46,770 bases of DNA from Bordetella sp. 02P26C-1 (GCF_009763255.1 NZ_WSJB01000026.1:1-46770), one strand, 5' to 3'. Shown: positions 18,325-29,086, counted from the first letter of the stretch. The notes: generated by a model from the letters alone, not told the origin. Program-made: numbers and translations.

Positions 18325-20781
18325 ATGAGCAAGTCGCATACCCCTTCCAAAAAGTCTCCTCCGTCACAAAGCGGGTCCTCCATCTTGCGGTTTTTCGTCA
18401 AGATGGGCATTTTCTGTGGCGGTCTCGTACTGTGCGGCCTGCTCCTGGCGGGCATGGCGTTGGCGCTGGCCTGGCCGAATCTGCCTGATCTGCACGCCAT
18501 GACCGATTACCGGCCACGTGTGCCCTTGCGCGTCTACACCGCCGACAACGTACTGATCGGCGAATTCGGCGAAGAACGCCGCAACGTGCTGCGTTTTGAC
18601 GAAATCCCGGACGTGATGAAATCGGCGGTGCTCGCCGCCGAGGACGACCGCTTCTACGAGCATGGCGGCATCGACTGGATGGGCGTGGCGCGCGCGGGCC
18701 TGACCAACTTGGTCAGCATGTCCAAGTCGCAGGGCGCCAGCACCATCACGATGCAGGTCGCGCGAAACTTCTACCTGTCGTCGGAAAAGACCTATTCACG
18801 CAAGTTCTACGAACTGCTGCTGACCTTCAAGATCGAATCCGAGCTCACCAAGAATCAGATTCTTGAGCTCTATATGAATCAGATCTATCTGGGCCATCGC
18901 GCGTACGGCTTTGCCGCCGCGTCGCGGACCTATTTCGGCAAGCCGCTATCGGAGGTCACCGCCGCCGAAGCTGCCATGCTGGCAGGTATTCCCAAAGCGC
19001 CATCGCGCTATAACCCCATCGCGAACTACAAGCGCGCCGAGATCCGCCAGCACTACATCTTGGGGCGCATGCAGTCGCTCGGCTATTTGACCCACGCCGA
19101 GTACGAACAGGCCATGGCTCAGAAAATTGTCATGAAGCCCGCCGAGGGGACTCCGGCAGGCGGCTATGCGATTCATGGCGAGTATGTGGCCGAACTGGCG
19201 CGTCAGCTGCTCTACGGTATCTACCAGGACGAGCTGTACTCGCGCGGCATCAACATCTACACCACAGTGCTGTCCAAAGACCAGGAAGTCGCCTACGACG
19301 CCGTGCGCGATGCCGTATTGCAATACACGCGCCGCGCCGTCTACCCGGGCCCCGAGGCGCAGTTGGATATGCCGGAAGGCATCGAGAACAATCCGGAGGC
19401 GCTGGACGAATTCCTCGATGCCGCCTTCGAGAAATACACGGATAGCGACGATCTGCTGACCGCCGTGGTGCTCTCGGCCACGCCGAATGAAATAAAAGTC
19501 ATGCGTAGCGCCAGCGAGGTCATTTCCATCACCGACAAGAAAGTCCTGAACGTGGTGGCCCGCTCGCTGAATCCGAAAGCCGCCGAGGACAAACGCCTTA
19601 AGCGCGGCTCGGTCGTCCATATCCGCAAGTTCGGTGACGGCTGGGAAGTCATCAACATGCCCGCCGTGCAAGCGGCGTTCGTGGCCTTGTCCCCGCAAGA
19701 CGGCGCCATCCGCGCCATGGTGGGCGGTTTCGATTTCTATCGCGGCAAGTTCAACCGCGTGACCCAGGCGTGGCGCCAACCAGGCTCGAACATCAAGCCC
19801 TTTGTCTATGCCGCTTCGCTGGAGCGTGGTCTCACCCCGGCGACGCAGATCTCGGATCAGCCCTTCCAGCTGACCGCGGCGCAAACCGGGTCCAAGCCGT
19901 GGAGCCCGAAAAACTATGGCAACACCTACGAGCCCATGCTGACCATGCGTCAGGCTTTGTATAAATCCAAGAACATGGTGTCGATTCGTATTCTGCAGGC
20001 CATCGGCCCGCAATACGCGCAGGAATATCTGACGCGCTTTGGCTTTGACAAGGCACGCCAACCCGCCGTGTTGCCCCTGGCCCTGGGTGCGGGTTCCGTC
20101 ACGCCTTTGCAGCTGGCCGGCGCTTACGCCGTCTTCGCCAATGGCGGCTATCGTGTCGCCCCGTATCTGATCGACCGTGTGACCGATAGCAGCGGCAAGG
20201 TACTGATGCAGTCCAAGCCGGTGGTGGCGGGCGACGAGGCCGCGCGCGCCATCGATCCGCGCACCGCCTTTGTGATGGACGACATGCTACGCGGCGTCGC
20301 CACCAGCGGCACGGCAGCGCGTGCGCGCGCCATCCTCAAGCGCTCTGATCTCGCGGGTAAAACGGGCACGACCAACGAATCGGTGGATGCCTGGTTCTCG
20401 GGTTACACCCCGTCCTTGGTCGCCACGGCATGGATGGGCTTCGATCAGCCCAAATCCCTGGGTTCGCGGGAAACCGGTGGCGGCGTTGCGATGCCAATCT
20501 GGGTGGAATACATGAGCCACGCGCTCAAGGGTGTGCCCGAGCAGAAACAGCGCCCCCGTCCCGAGGGCCTGATAGTCGATCGCGGCGAATACTATTTCTC
20601 GGAATTCCCGCCGGGTCAGGCGGTCGCCCGCCTCGGCCTGTCAGCGCCAGCGCCGGCCGAAACCGATCAATTGGGTGACTTCCTGAACGATCTGGTGGGC
20701 GGCTCGGACAAGAGTATCCGAGTTTCGCCGAATGTGGGCGCGAGTCAGCAAGCACCCTGGACGCAGCAAATTCCGTTTTGA
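18325..20781 (+). CDS. mrcA: penicillin-binding protein 1A (class A, bifunctional)
   Basis: Inner-membrane peptidoglycan synthase with glycosyltransferase and transpeptidase activity (818 aa). One N-terminal membrane helix (about 24-50) is followed by the glycosyltransferase domain with catalytic Glu106 in AAEDDRFYEHGG and the ASTITMQVARNFYLS motif. An OB-like insert follows, then the transpeptidase domain: SxxK at Ser488 (GSNIKP), SxN at 548-550 (SKN) and KTG at 679-681 (GKTGTTNES). All catalytic residues are intact. It is divergent from aroK. In pseudomonads and Burkholderia this gene flanks the pilMNOPQ operon, which is missing here. Confidence 0.97.
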   Translation: MSKSHTPSKKSPPSQSGSSILRFFVKMGIFCGGLVLCGLLLAGMALALAWPNLPDLHAMTDYRPRVPLRVYTADNVLIGEFGEERRNVLRFDEIPDVMKSAVLAAEDDRFYEHGGIDWMGVARAGLTNLVSMSKSQGASTITMQVARNFYLSSEKTYSRKFYELLLTFKIESELTKNQILELYMNQIYLGHRAYGFAAASRTYFGKPLSEVTAAEAAMLAGIPKAPSRYNPIANYKRAEIRQHYILGRMQSLGYLTHAEYEQAMAQKIVMKPAEGTPAGGYAIHGEYVAELARQLLYGIYQDELYSRGINIYTTVLSKDQEVAYDAVRDAVLQYTRRAVYPGPEAQLDMPEGIENNPEALDEFLDAAFEKYTDSDDLLTAVVLSATPNEIKVMRSASEVISITDKKVLNVVARSLNPKAAEDKRLKRGSVVHIRKFGDGWEVINMPAVQAAFVALSPQDGAIRAMVGGFDFYRGKFNRVTQAWRQPGSNIKPFVYAASLERGLTPATQISDQPFQLTAAQTGSKPWSPKNYGNTYEPMLTMRQALYKSKNMVSIRILQAIGPQYAQEYLTRFGFDKARQPAVLPLALGAGSVTPLQLAGAYAVFANGGYRVAPYLIDRVTDSSGKVLMQSKPVVAGDEAARAIDPRTAFVMDDMLRGVATSGTAARARAILKRSDLAGKTGTTNESVDAWFSGYTPSLVATAWMGFDQPKSLGSRETGGGVAMPIWVEYMSHALKGVPEQKQRPRPEGLIVDRGEYYFSEFPPGQAVARLGLSAPAPAETDQLGDFLNDLVGGSDKSIRVSPNVGASQQAPWTQQIPF

Positions 20782-20790
20782 TGAGACGAT

Positions 20791-20813
20791 AGGCGCCCGA
20801 CACTCGGGCGCCT
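20791..20813. terminator. hairpin between convergent mrcA and cyaY
   Basis: A perfect 10-bp GC-rich stem (AGGCGCCCGA with TCGGGCGCCT) and a three-base loop sits nine bases past the mrcA stop and five bases past the cyaY stop on the other strand. It can form in both transcripts. No clear U tract follows, but stem strength and position argue for a shared terminator. Confidence 0.6.
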
Positions 20814-20818
20814 GGTCG

Positions 20819-21148
20819 TTACAGCCGTACCGTCACCGGCACGCCGGCGGCCTCGGAGCAGATTTGCGACAAGGTATCAGCTAAGTCCGGGCCGCCGCGG
20901 GTGTTGACCCAGCGCCCGCCCTCGTGGCGGAAATGAAAGCCCCCGCTACGCGCTGCGACCCAGATTTCCTGCATCGGGGCCTGGCTGTTGACGACAACGT
21001 GGGTGCCATCTTCGAAAACCAGCGTCAGCACATTACCGCTGCGGCTGGCCTCGACATCGACATCCAGCGATGCCATCCAGTCGTCGGCCTGACTTTCGAT
21101 GCTGTCGAGTATTTGGTCAACCAACGCAAGGAATTCGGTTTCGGTCAT
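20819..21148 (-). CDS. cyaY: frataxin-like iron-sulfur cluster protein CyaY
   Basis: Bacterial frataxin (109 aa; E. coli 106), a cytosolic iron-binding regulator of Fe-S cluster assembly. The acidic first helix (MTETEFLALVDQILDSIE), the strand VLTLVFEDGTHVVVNSQAP and the family motif QEIWVAARSGGFHF are present. ATG 21148 was chosen because it starts exactly at the conserved MTETEF; the longer frame to 21193 adds 15 residues that overlap the divergent lptM start. Convergent with mrcA and divergent from lptM with only 38 bases between. Confidence 0.95.
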   Translation of the reverse strand: MTETEFLALVDQILDSIESQADDWMASLDVDVEASRSGNVLTLVFEDGTHVVVNSQAPMQEIWVAARSGGFHFRHEGGRWVNTRGGPDLADTLSQICSEAAGVPVTVRL

Positions 21149-21186
21149 AATCGAGCCTGCAAGAATTACGGAGTTTCGAGGTCCAC

Positions 21187-21357
21187 ATGGCACATCGCCG
21201 CATGGTTTTACGCATTGTAGCCACGCTTGCCACGTTCAGCCTGATCGCGGCCTGCGGCTATAAGGGCCCACTATACTTGCCCCCTCAGGAGCCGGCTCCG
21301 AACGCGTCCGCCCAATCCGAGCCGCCCCCATCCCCTTCTGTTTCGCAGCATCCATGA
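21187..21357 (+). CDS. lptM: LPS translocon maturation lipoprotein LptM (YifL/LppL family)
   Basis: A 56-residue ORF encoding a typical lipoprotein: basic start (MAHRRMVLR), hydrophobic core, lipobox LIAAC, then the family signature CGYKGPLYLP and a Pro/Ser/Ala-rich tail. Family members sit between cyaY and lysA in many proteobacteria and in E. coli assist LptD maturation. ATG 21187 has a GAGG site five bases upstream; a second in-frame ATG (21202) is possible. The stop overlaps the lysA ATG as ATGA, so the pair is coupled. Confidence 0.92.
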   Translation: MAHRRMVLRIVATLATFSLIAACGYKGPLYLPPQEPAPNASAQSEPPPSPSVSQHP

Positions 21358-22643
21358 ACTCCCTCAACGAGCCGTCCGCCTTAGTCGGACATCCGCACTT
21401 TCACTATAAAGACGGCGTACTGCACGCCGAGAATGTCGCTCTCGACCGTTTGACCACGCAGCTGGGTACGCCGCTCTACGTGTACTCGCGCGCTGCACTG
21501 GCCCAGGCCTGGGCGAGATACCGCGATGCCATCGGAGAGCGTCCGGTTTTGGTCTGCTTTGGCATGAAAGCCAATTCCAACCTGGCCGTGCTCAAAGAGT
21601 TTGCGCGCCTGGGCGCGGGCTTTGACATTGTGTCGGGCGGCGAACTGCACCGCGTACTCACCGTGGGCGGAGACCCGGCCAAGATCGTGTTTTCCGGTGT
21701 GGGCAAGCAAGTCTGGGAAATCCGCGCGGCACTCGAAGCCGACGTGAAGTGCTTTAACGTCGAATCACAGGCCGAATTGCAACGTATCTCGGATGTGGCC
21801 CACGCCATGGGCCGCCGCGCTCGGGTGTCGCTGCGCGTCAATCCCGATGTCGATGCGCAAACGCACCCCTACATCTCCACAGGGCTAAAGGAAAACAAGT
21901 TCGGCATCGCCATCGAGTCGGCCCTGGACGCGTATCGCACCGCTGCCGCGCTGCCCGGTCTAGAGATCGTCGGCGTAGACTGCCACATCGGTTCGCAGCT
22001 GACCGATATCAGCCCGTATTTCGATGCGTTGGAAAAGCTGCTGGACCTGATCGATCAGCTGGCTCAAAACGGCATCACCATCCGGCATCTGGATCTGGGC
22101 GGTGGCCTGGGCATCCGTTATACCGACGAAGTCCCGCCCTCGCCCAAGGCGCTGCTGGATCAGGTATTCGAGCGCCTGCAGGCGCGTGGCCTGGACCATC
22201 TGCATCTGGTCCTGGAGCCGGGCCGTTCGCTGGTGGGTAACGCCGGTGTCCTGCTCACGACGGTGCAATACCTCAAACACGCCGAGGCCCGCAATTTCGC
22301 CATCGTGGATGCCGCGATGAATGACTTGATGCGCCCGGCGCTGTACGACGCCTATCATGGCGTGCAGCCGGTCGTGCCGCGCAAAGGCGTTGCGGAACAA
22401 TACGATATCGTCGGCCCCGTGTGCGAAAGCGCAGACTGGCTGGCGCGCAATCGTAGCTTGTCGGTGCAAGCCGGTGACGTCCTGGCGCTGGAATCCGCGG
22501 GTGCCTACGCCATGACCATGGCCAGCAACTACAACACGCGTGCCCGCGCAGCCGAAGTCATGGTCGACGGCGATAAGCACTACGTCGTGCGGCAACGCGA
22601 AACGCTGGACGACCTGCTGCGCGGCGAATCCATGCTGCCCTGA
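21354..22643 (+). CDS. lysA: diaminopimelate decarboxylase
   Basis: Last step of lysine synthesis: PLP-dependent decarboxylation of meso-diaminopimelate (429 aa). The PLP lysine is K72 in CFGMKANSNLAVL. Other family motifs are HIGSQLTDISPY, the phosphate-binding GGGLGIRY, EPGRSLVGNAG, and the inter-subunit catalytic Cys357 in GPVCESADWLA. Fold-type III barrel plus beta domain, with usual length. Translationally coupled to lptM; followed by a strong terminator. No lysine riboswitch is apparent. Confidence 0.98.
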   Translation: MNSLNEPSALVGHPHFHYKDGVLHAENVALDRLTTQLGTPLYVYSRAALAQAWARYRDAIGERPVLVCFGMKANSNLAVLKEFARLGAGFDIVSGGELHRVLTVGGDPAKIVFSGVGKQVWEIRAALEADVKCFNVESQAELQRISDVAHAMGRRARVSLRVNPDVDAQTHPYISTGLKENKFGIAIESALDAYRTAAALPGLEIVGVDCHIGSQLTDISPYFDALEKLLDLIDQLAQNGITIRHLDLGGGLGIRYTDEVPPSPKALLDQVFERLQARGLDHLHLVLEPGRSLVGNAGVLLTTVQYLKHAEARNFAIVDAAMNDLMRPALYDAYHGVQPVVPRKGVAEQYDIVGPVCESADWLARNRSLSVQAGDVLALESAGAYAMTMASNYNTRARAAEVMVDGDKHYVVRQRETLDDLLRGESMLP

Positions 22644-22666
22644 TCCGCGCGTCGCACAGAGCAACG

Positions 22667-22705
22667 AAAACCCGGTGGCATGTCGTGCATGTCACCGGGT
22701 TTTTT
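22667..22705 (+). terminator. intrinsic terminator after lysA
   Basis: AAAACCCGGTG (22667-22677) pairs with CACCGGGTTTT (22693-22703); the stem continues inward through GCATG/TGCAT-type pairs to a five-base loop and is followed by a six-T run. It lies 24 bases after the lysA stop. The next 108 bases to the end of ccsB contain nothing recognisable. Confidence 0.93.
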
Positions 22706-22814
22706 ATGCGCGTATCAAGCTTGGTAGCGCGAGTCTGCGGACGGCTAGCCAGAGGGTGGATGGTGGCACCACGCAGCTGCTACAGAAGCGGATAGTGACA
22801 TCACACTGCCGCCA

Positions 22815-24155
22815 TCAAAGCTCGCCATAAGAATGCAGCCCCGACAGGAACATATTCACACCCAGAAACGCAAAGCCCGTGATCAGCAACCCGACCAGCG
22901 CCCAATACGCCGCCAGATGCCCTCGCAGGCCCTTGATCAACCGCATGTGCAGCCACGCCGCATAATTCAGCCACACGATCAGCGCCCAGGTCTCTTTGGG
23001 ATCCCACTGCCAGTAAGCGCCCCACGCATCGGCCGCCCATAGCGCGCCCAGGATCGTGGCCACCGTAAAGAACGCAAAGCCCACCGCGATGGCCCGATAC
23101 ATGATGTCGTCGAGCACCTCCAGCGACGGCAATGCCTGCGCAATGCGCCGACGCCCCAGCAAGATCGCACCTACCACCACCGCGCCCACTCCAAAATAAA
23201 CCATCCACGTCGCCGACAATCCATCGGTACGAAACACCATGGGCTCCGCACACAACAGCACCCCCAGGATGAACAAAGGCGCGAGCTTCACCCACGAGGT
23301 TGTGGTGCCATGTTGTTTGATCAGATAGGCAAAGCCCACCATGGCCGCGAGCGAGAACGTGCCATAACCAATAAAGTTCGCCGGCACATGCAGCTTCATC
23401 CACCAGCTCTTCAGTGCCGGCACCAGCGGCTGGATCTGACCCGCATCCCGCGTAAACGCATACCAGAGCAGAAACACAATCGCCGACGAAATCACGAGCA
23501 GGACGAATCCACCCAGCGCGCGCGTCGCATATTTGCGTTCGTAATACAGATAAAACAGCGCCGTCACCAACGCGAACAGCACAAAGACTTCGTACAGATT
23601 GCTGACCGGGATATGCCCGAGATCGGGGCCCATCAAATGGCCTTCACGCCACCGCACCAACAATCCCGTCACCCCGGCGAACACCGCCCCCCAGGTCAAC
23701 GCCGTCCCGAGCCATGCCGCCGTCGCACTAACAATACCGGCCCAATAGCAGATCGTCGCCAAGATGAACAAGGCACACATCCACAGAATCGCCGATTGCG
23801 ACGAGAACAGATACTTGAGAAAAAACACCTGCTCGGCGCGCGCCAGATCCGCCTGGTAGAGCCATAGCGCCAAGCCCGTGGCCAACGCACACGCAATCAT
23901 CAGACGGCGCAGCGGCCGCCATAACCAGCCTAGCCACGTCATCGCGAAGACCGTGCCACCCAGGATGACTTTTTCATAGCCATCCATGGCGTGGCCATAC
24001 CGGTTCAGCGCGAACCCCGCCCCCATCGCCAACAACAGAAAAAAGACGATATCGGTCCAGTCGGGCCTGCCACGCTCGGCGCGTGCATCGCCTGTCGCTG
24101 ACAGCGGGGGCTGCCACATCGCGTTATGGGACGTCGTGGTTGTACTGACGGACAT
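22815..24155 (-). CDS. ccsB: System II cytochrome c maturation protein, WWD domain (CcsA/ResC type)
   Basis: Polytopic inner-membrane protein (446 aa) that with ResB exports heme and ligates it to apocytochrome c. The tryptophan-rich WWD motif is clear (WAADAWGAYWQWDPKETW), flanked by hydrophobic helices; about ten helices are seen in total. ATG 24155 is preferred: it follows GAGGTGAG, whereas the GTG at 24161 lies inside that site. Nomenclature differs: the WWD protein is called CcsA in Bordetella and plastid work but CcsB in some annotation systems. It follows resB by a few bases and is certainly cotranscribed. Confidence 0.93.
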   Translation of the reverse strand: MSVSTTTTSHNAMWQPPLSATGDARAERGRPDWTDIVFFLLLAMGAGFALNRYGHAMDGYEKVILGGTVFAMTWLGWLWRPLRRLMIACALATGLALWLYQADLARAEQVFFLKYLFSSQSAILWMCALFILATICYWAGIVSATAAWLGTALTWGAVFAGVTGLLVRWREGHLMGPDLGHIPVSNLYEVFVLFALVTALFYLYYERKYATRALGGFVLLVISSAIVFLLWYAFTRDAGQIQPLVPALKSWWMKLHVPANFIGYGTFSLAAMVGFAYLIKQHGTTTSWVKLAPLFILGVLLCAEPMVFRTDGLSATWMVYFGVGAVVVGAILLGRRRIAQALPSLEVLDDIMYRAIAVGFAFFTVATILGALWAADAWGAYWQWDPKETWALIVWLNYAAWLHMRLIKGLRGHLAAYWALVGLLITGFAFLGVNMFLSGLHSYGEL

Positions 24156-24162
24156 ACTCACC

Positions 24163-26253
24163 TCATGGCCGGTTCCGGCGCGTCAACGCCTCTTTAAAGC
24201 GCTCGAATTCCTGCTGGAAGTCCAGTGTACGCTTCTGCGACGTCATGGCCGCATACACCTCGCTGCCGGCGCCGCCAGCGGCGGGTTTCACCCACGCCCA
24301 TACCCGTCGATCACGAATATAAAACATCGAGAACACGCCCAGCACGAGCAGCAGACAGCCGATATACACCGCCGTCTTGCCCGGCGTGCGGCTGACCTGG
24401 AAAACACTGGCCTGCACGTGCTTGAAATCGCTCAGACTCAAAAACACCGGGGCGGGATACACGTTCAGATCCGACAGCGCCGCGACCGCCAGCCGCGACC
24501 ATTGCGCCGCCTGTTCGGCCTCGGGCCCCGTCTCGGCGATCGCCGGCATGCCGGCCCGATCGCGCGCCACCCCGCGCAGCTCGTTCATCGATGCGCCCAA
24601 CAGACGAATCACCACATCGGCCGCCCGTTCCAGCTCCGCTGGCGGCGTATTGGTCTGCAGAAAATTCGCGATGGCCTGCAAGCCGCCGGTGGAAAACGTA
24701 TCCAGCGCGCGTTCCGCGGCCGTCTGTAGCGAGGACTGTTCCGCGCTGGACGGACTGTTACGCTCGGCAAAGCGACGCGCGGCCTCGCGGCGTTGCTCGG
24801 GGTCGGCCAGTGCGGCGCGCAGCCGCATGAACTCCGCCGGCGACCCGTCGGCATCGGCCGGGATACGCAGATAGCGATAGTTTTCGCCCGCGTTATTGCG
24901 CACGCCCGCCAGGAACACCGATGCACCGTCGAGCTCCACGGGCAACATATAGTTCATGAATTCGTGCGCCTGACCGGCCTGGTCGATCAGGCGGTACTCG
25001 ATACTCGGACCGACATTACGCAGATGGTCGTTCTTCTTGCCCGCCGCGCTGCCGGCCACGGATGCCACATGGTCGCCGAAGCTCATCGGATTGCCGCCAG
25101 GCGCGCCGCCTTGCAGATCCTCCACGTTAATGGGCCGCAGCGCCGTGATCTCCACCCGCAGATCGCGCGGTGCGCCATCGCTGCCATGTGCCGTGATCTC
25201 GGCGGGCTTACCCACCTCGCCGTCGACCGTAAACGGTGCGCTACCGTGACCCACCAACGGATAGCCTTTCAGGCTGACCGTGCTGCCGCCATCGTCAAAG
25301 CTCGACTGATAGACCGTCACGCCTTTGAAGTGCAGCGGTTCGTTGACCTCGATCGTGGCGTCGAATGTCTTGCCGGTTTCCGGATCGGTGACTTCCACTT
25401 CGCTGGCGAATCGACTCGGCATGCCGGTGGAGTAATAGTCGACCAGGAATTTCTTGAGCTTTAACGCAAACGGCAACGGCTGCACCAGCGCACCATCGCC
25501 CACCATCACGATGGCCGTGCTTGCCTGCCCGCCCTCGGGGACGAGCACGCTGCCGCGGAAGCTGGGATTCGAGATCGACAGGCGGCCAGTGGGCGGCACC
25601 TGCGAGATCAACATGTTTTCCACAATCGGGTGCTTGCCGCCCAGCAGTACTTGCAATCGCACCATCAGCTCGCTATCGAGCAAGCCACCGATGCAGATAA
25701 TGACCATCGCCGCATGGGCGCAGATATAGCCCAAACGATTGGCGCTGCCCTTCTTCGCTGCAACCATGATGCCATCGCCATCGACGCGCTCACGCACCGC
25801 ATAGCCTTGACGCACGAGCAGGGCTTTAACGGCCTGCGCCGCCTCCGGCACGGGTGCCGCATCCTGCATTTCCACACGATGCGGGAACGCGCGCAAACTG
25901 CTGGCGCGCACATGCTCGCGAAACGAGCGCGCCTCGCGCAGCATCTTGGGCGTATTGCGGATCAGGCACACCGAGGTCGAGACGACCAAAAACCCCATGA
26001 TGGCCAGAAACCACCAGCTGTTATACACATGCCAGATCGAGAACTTGTCGAACACCTCGAACCAGAACGGGCCGAACTGATCGATATACGTATTCGACGG
26101 CCGGTTCTGCGCCAGCACCGTGCCAATCAAGCTGGCGATACAGATAAACATCAACAGGCTGACCGCAAAGCGCATCGAGCCGATCAGCTCGAATACATCG
26201 CGCGGCAGATTGCTTAATGGGTAACGAGTCGTCTGTTGAGTATTTGAAGTCAT
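24163..26253 (-). CDS. resB: System II cytochrome c biogenesis protein ResB
   Basis: Inner-membrane partner of the WWD protein in System II cytochrome c assembly (696 aa). The opening (FELIGSMRFAVSLLMFICI, then IGTVLAQN) is the ResB family signature. Three N-terminal membrane helices, a fourth near residue 175 (IVWAIS-like stretch GYICAHAAMVIICIGG), a large periplasmic domain and a last helix around 625-645 are visible. ATG 26253 is preferred to the TTG two codons upstream. It sits downstream of the cytochrome c4 gene, a natural client of the maturation machinery. Confidence 0.93.
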   Translation of the reverse strand: MTSNTQQTTRYPLSNLPRDVFELIGSMRFAVSLLMFICIASLIGTVLAQNRPSNTYIDQFGPFWFEVFDKFSIWHVYNSWWFLAIMGFLVVSTSVCLIRNTPKMLREARSFREHVRASSLRAFPHRVEMQDAAPVPEAAQAVKALLVRQGYAVRERVDGDGIMVAAKKGSANRLGYICAHAAMVIICIGGLLDSELMVRLQVLLGGKHPIVENMLISQVPPTGRLSISNPSFRGSVLVPEGGQASTAIVMVGDGALVQPLPFALKLKKFLVDYYSTGMPSRFASEVEVTDPETGKTFDATIEVNEPLHFKGVTVYQSSFDDGGSTVSLKGYPLVGHGSAPFTVDGEVGKPAEITAHGSDGAPRDLRVEITALRPINVEDLQGGAPGGNPMSFGDHVASVAGSAAGKKNDHLRNVGPSIEYRLIDQAGQAHEFMNYMLPVELDGASVFLAGVRNNAGENYRYLRIPADADGSPAEFMRLRAALADPEQRREAARRFAERNSPSSAEQSSLQTAAERALDTFSTGGLQAIANFLQTNTPPAELERAADVVIRLLGASMNELRGVARDRAGMPAIAETGPEAEQAAQWSRLAVAALSDLNVYPAPVFLSLSDFKHVQASVFQVSRTPGKTAVYIGCLLLVLGVFSMFYIRDRRVWAWVKPAAGGAGSEVYAAMTSQKRTLDFQQEFERFKEALTRRNRP

Positions 26254-26297
26254 GAACAAAGGGGCCGCGTTACAAACCGGCCCCTACAAGAGCGGCG

Positions 26298-26319
26298 GCG
26301 CTGGAAATCATTCCAGCGC
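26298..26319 (-). terminator. hairpin between cytochrome c4 gene and resB
   Basis: A perfect 9-bp stem (GCGCTGGAA with TTCCAGCGC) with a four-base loop ATCA lies 48 bases past the cytochrome stop. No T tract follows in the minus direction, so it may attenuate, process or stabilise the message and lower resB-ccsB expression relative to the cytochrome. Confidence 0.4.
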
Positions 26320-26366
26320 GCCATAACGCTGCGCGCGTCTCGCGCAGATCGAGGCCAACGCGTAGC

Positions 26367-27068
26367 TTAGCGCAGGCCTGCGGCGTAGTCCGATACCGCC
26401 TTAATATCGGCATCCGACATACGGTCCGCGATCTCGTGCATGATGGGACTGTTGGCGCGGTCATTGCTACGGAAGAGTTTCAACTGCTCTTCGATGTAGC
26501 TGGGGAACTGACCCGACAAACGCGGATATTGGCCGGGCAAGCCCGCGCCGTTGGGCGAATGGCAGGCCGCGCAAGCGGGCACGTTGCGATCCGGCAGCCC
26601 ACCGCGCCAGATCTGACGACCGCGCTCGACCAGGTTTTCATAGCCTGCCGTCGCCGGCTGCGTCAAAGGCTGTTGCGCCAGATACAGCGCGACGTTCTGG
26701 ATATCCTCGGGCGTGAGGTTCTGCGCCATGGGCGTCATCGGCGTGGGATTGCCACCCGGGCCATTACGCAAAGGCTTTTCCGCACCCTCTTTGATCTTGA
26801 AATCAACGAGCTGCTTGGCGATATATTCGTGGGGATTCGCGGCGAGATTGGGGTTGGCGGGAATGGAGCTATTGCCCCCTACGCCGTGACAGGAAGCACA
26901 GGCAATAATGCCGCGAGAGGCATCGCCTTGTTCGTAGAGTTGAGCGCCTTTAGTGGCGTCCGGCTTGGCCGGCCCGGCCGCGTTTTCCGCGGCTACGCTT
27001 GGACAGACGACAAATACACCGAGCATCAGCCCGCTAGCTAGCAACATCCGGGACAGCACACGCATCAT
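26367..27068 (-). CDS. diheme cytochrome c4
   Basis: Periplasmic or membrane-associated electron carrier (233 aa) with a signal peptide (about 1-27, ending PSVAA) and two heme c sites: C57-A-S-C60-H61 and C166-A-A-C169-H170. Likely distal Met ligands are in TPMAQ and SPIMHE-type contexts. The two similar halves of about 90 residues each, both with YIxxQLxxF or YIEEQLKLF segments, are typical of c4. It donates electrons to terminal oxidases in related bacteria. Two ATGs are adjacent; the first (27068) has GAGG at good spacing. The System II maturation genes lie directly downstream. Confidence 0.93.
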   Translation of the reverse strand: MMRVLSRMLLASGLMLGVFVVCPSVAAENAAGPAKPDATKGAQLYEQGDASRGIIACASCHGVGGNSSIPANPNLAANPHEYIAKQLVDFKIKEGAEKPLRNGPGGNPTPMTPMAQNLTPEDIQNVALYLAQQPLTQPATAGYENLVERGRQIWRGGLPDRNVPACAACHSPNGAGLPGQYPRLSGQFPSYIEEQLKLFRSNDRANSPIMHEIADRMSDADIKAVSDYAAGLR

Positions 27069-27097
27069 TGATTACCTCGACGATCGGACTGCGATCA

Positions 27098-27119
27098 AGA
27101 CGTCAAAATACTAACGTCT
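27098..27119. promoter_or_regulatory. inverted repeat upstream of cytochrome c4 gene
   Basis: AGACGT (27098-27103) and ACGTCT (27114-27119) form a perfect 6-bp inverted repeat with a ten-base AT-rich spacer, 30 bases upstream of the cytochrome start. The layout resembles an operator for a dimeric regulator. Unproven. Confidence 0.25.
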
Positions 27120-27293
27120 CATCCTGCCCCATGCTGTGCCGAACCAACTGCCTCCGCCGTGGAGTTCGAGCTTTTTAACAGGCGGAAAGACCCGGCAAAC
27201 GCAGGGGTACCACTGCTGCAAACGCTGGATTATACAATAGGGTCTTCTGGGATCGCGGCCAAGGCTGCGCTCCCGTCCCCGCGCGTGATGCAG

Positions 27294-27308
27294 ACGTGTT
27301 GAACACGT
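27294..27308. promoter_or_regulatory. palindrome in the engB leader
   Basis: ACGTGT-TGA-ACACGT is a perfect 15-base palindrome 54 bases before the engB GTG. A possible -10 (TACAAT, 27233-27238) lies upstream but without a good -35. The 293-base gap 27069-27361 otherwise shows no gene. Confidence 0.25.
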
Positions 27309-27361
27309 GCTTTAAACAGCATGCCCGGGGTGCTCACCATCAACCGAAACGGACTTGCCAA

Positions 27362-28995
<1,634 letters not shown>

Positions 28996-29003
28996 CACAA
29001 TAA

Positions 29004-29019
29004 GCCGCCCTGCGGCGGC
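29004..29019 (+). terminator. short hairpin after hemB
   Basis: GCCGCC-CTGC-GGCGGC, a perfect 6-bp stem, starts eight bases after the hemB stop. It lacks a T tract; a stronger hairpin follows immediately. Confidence 0.35.
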
Positions 29020-29030
29020 AGCGTTATGAG

Positions 29031-29063
29031 GTGCCCGCGCGATCCAGACCGGCGCGCGGGCAC
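29031..29063. terminator. strong 11-bp hairpin between hemB and the outer-membrane-protein remnant
   Basis: GTGCCCGCGCG pairs perfectly with CGCGCGGGCAC across an 11-base loop. It is placed 35 bases after hemB and, on the other strand, 23 bases after the stop of the outer-membrane-protein remnant, so it may be that lost gene's terminator. No U run on the plus strand; CTCAT follows on the minus strand. Confidence 0.5.
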
Positions 29064-29086
29064 GTAAAAGCTAGCGTCGACGCGGT

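Noticed and set aside
18946-20061. 371-codon minus-strand frame inside mrcA
   Set aside because: Opposite strand of an intact PBP1A with all catalytic motifs; composition is that of a reversed coding frame.
21187-21353. Lysine riboswitch upstream of lysA
   Set aside because: The space is filled by the coding sequence of the lptM lipoprotein, and lysA is translationally coupled to it.
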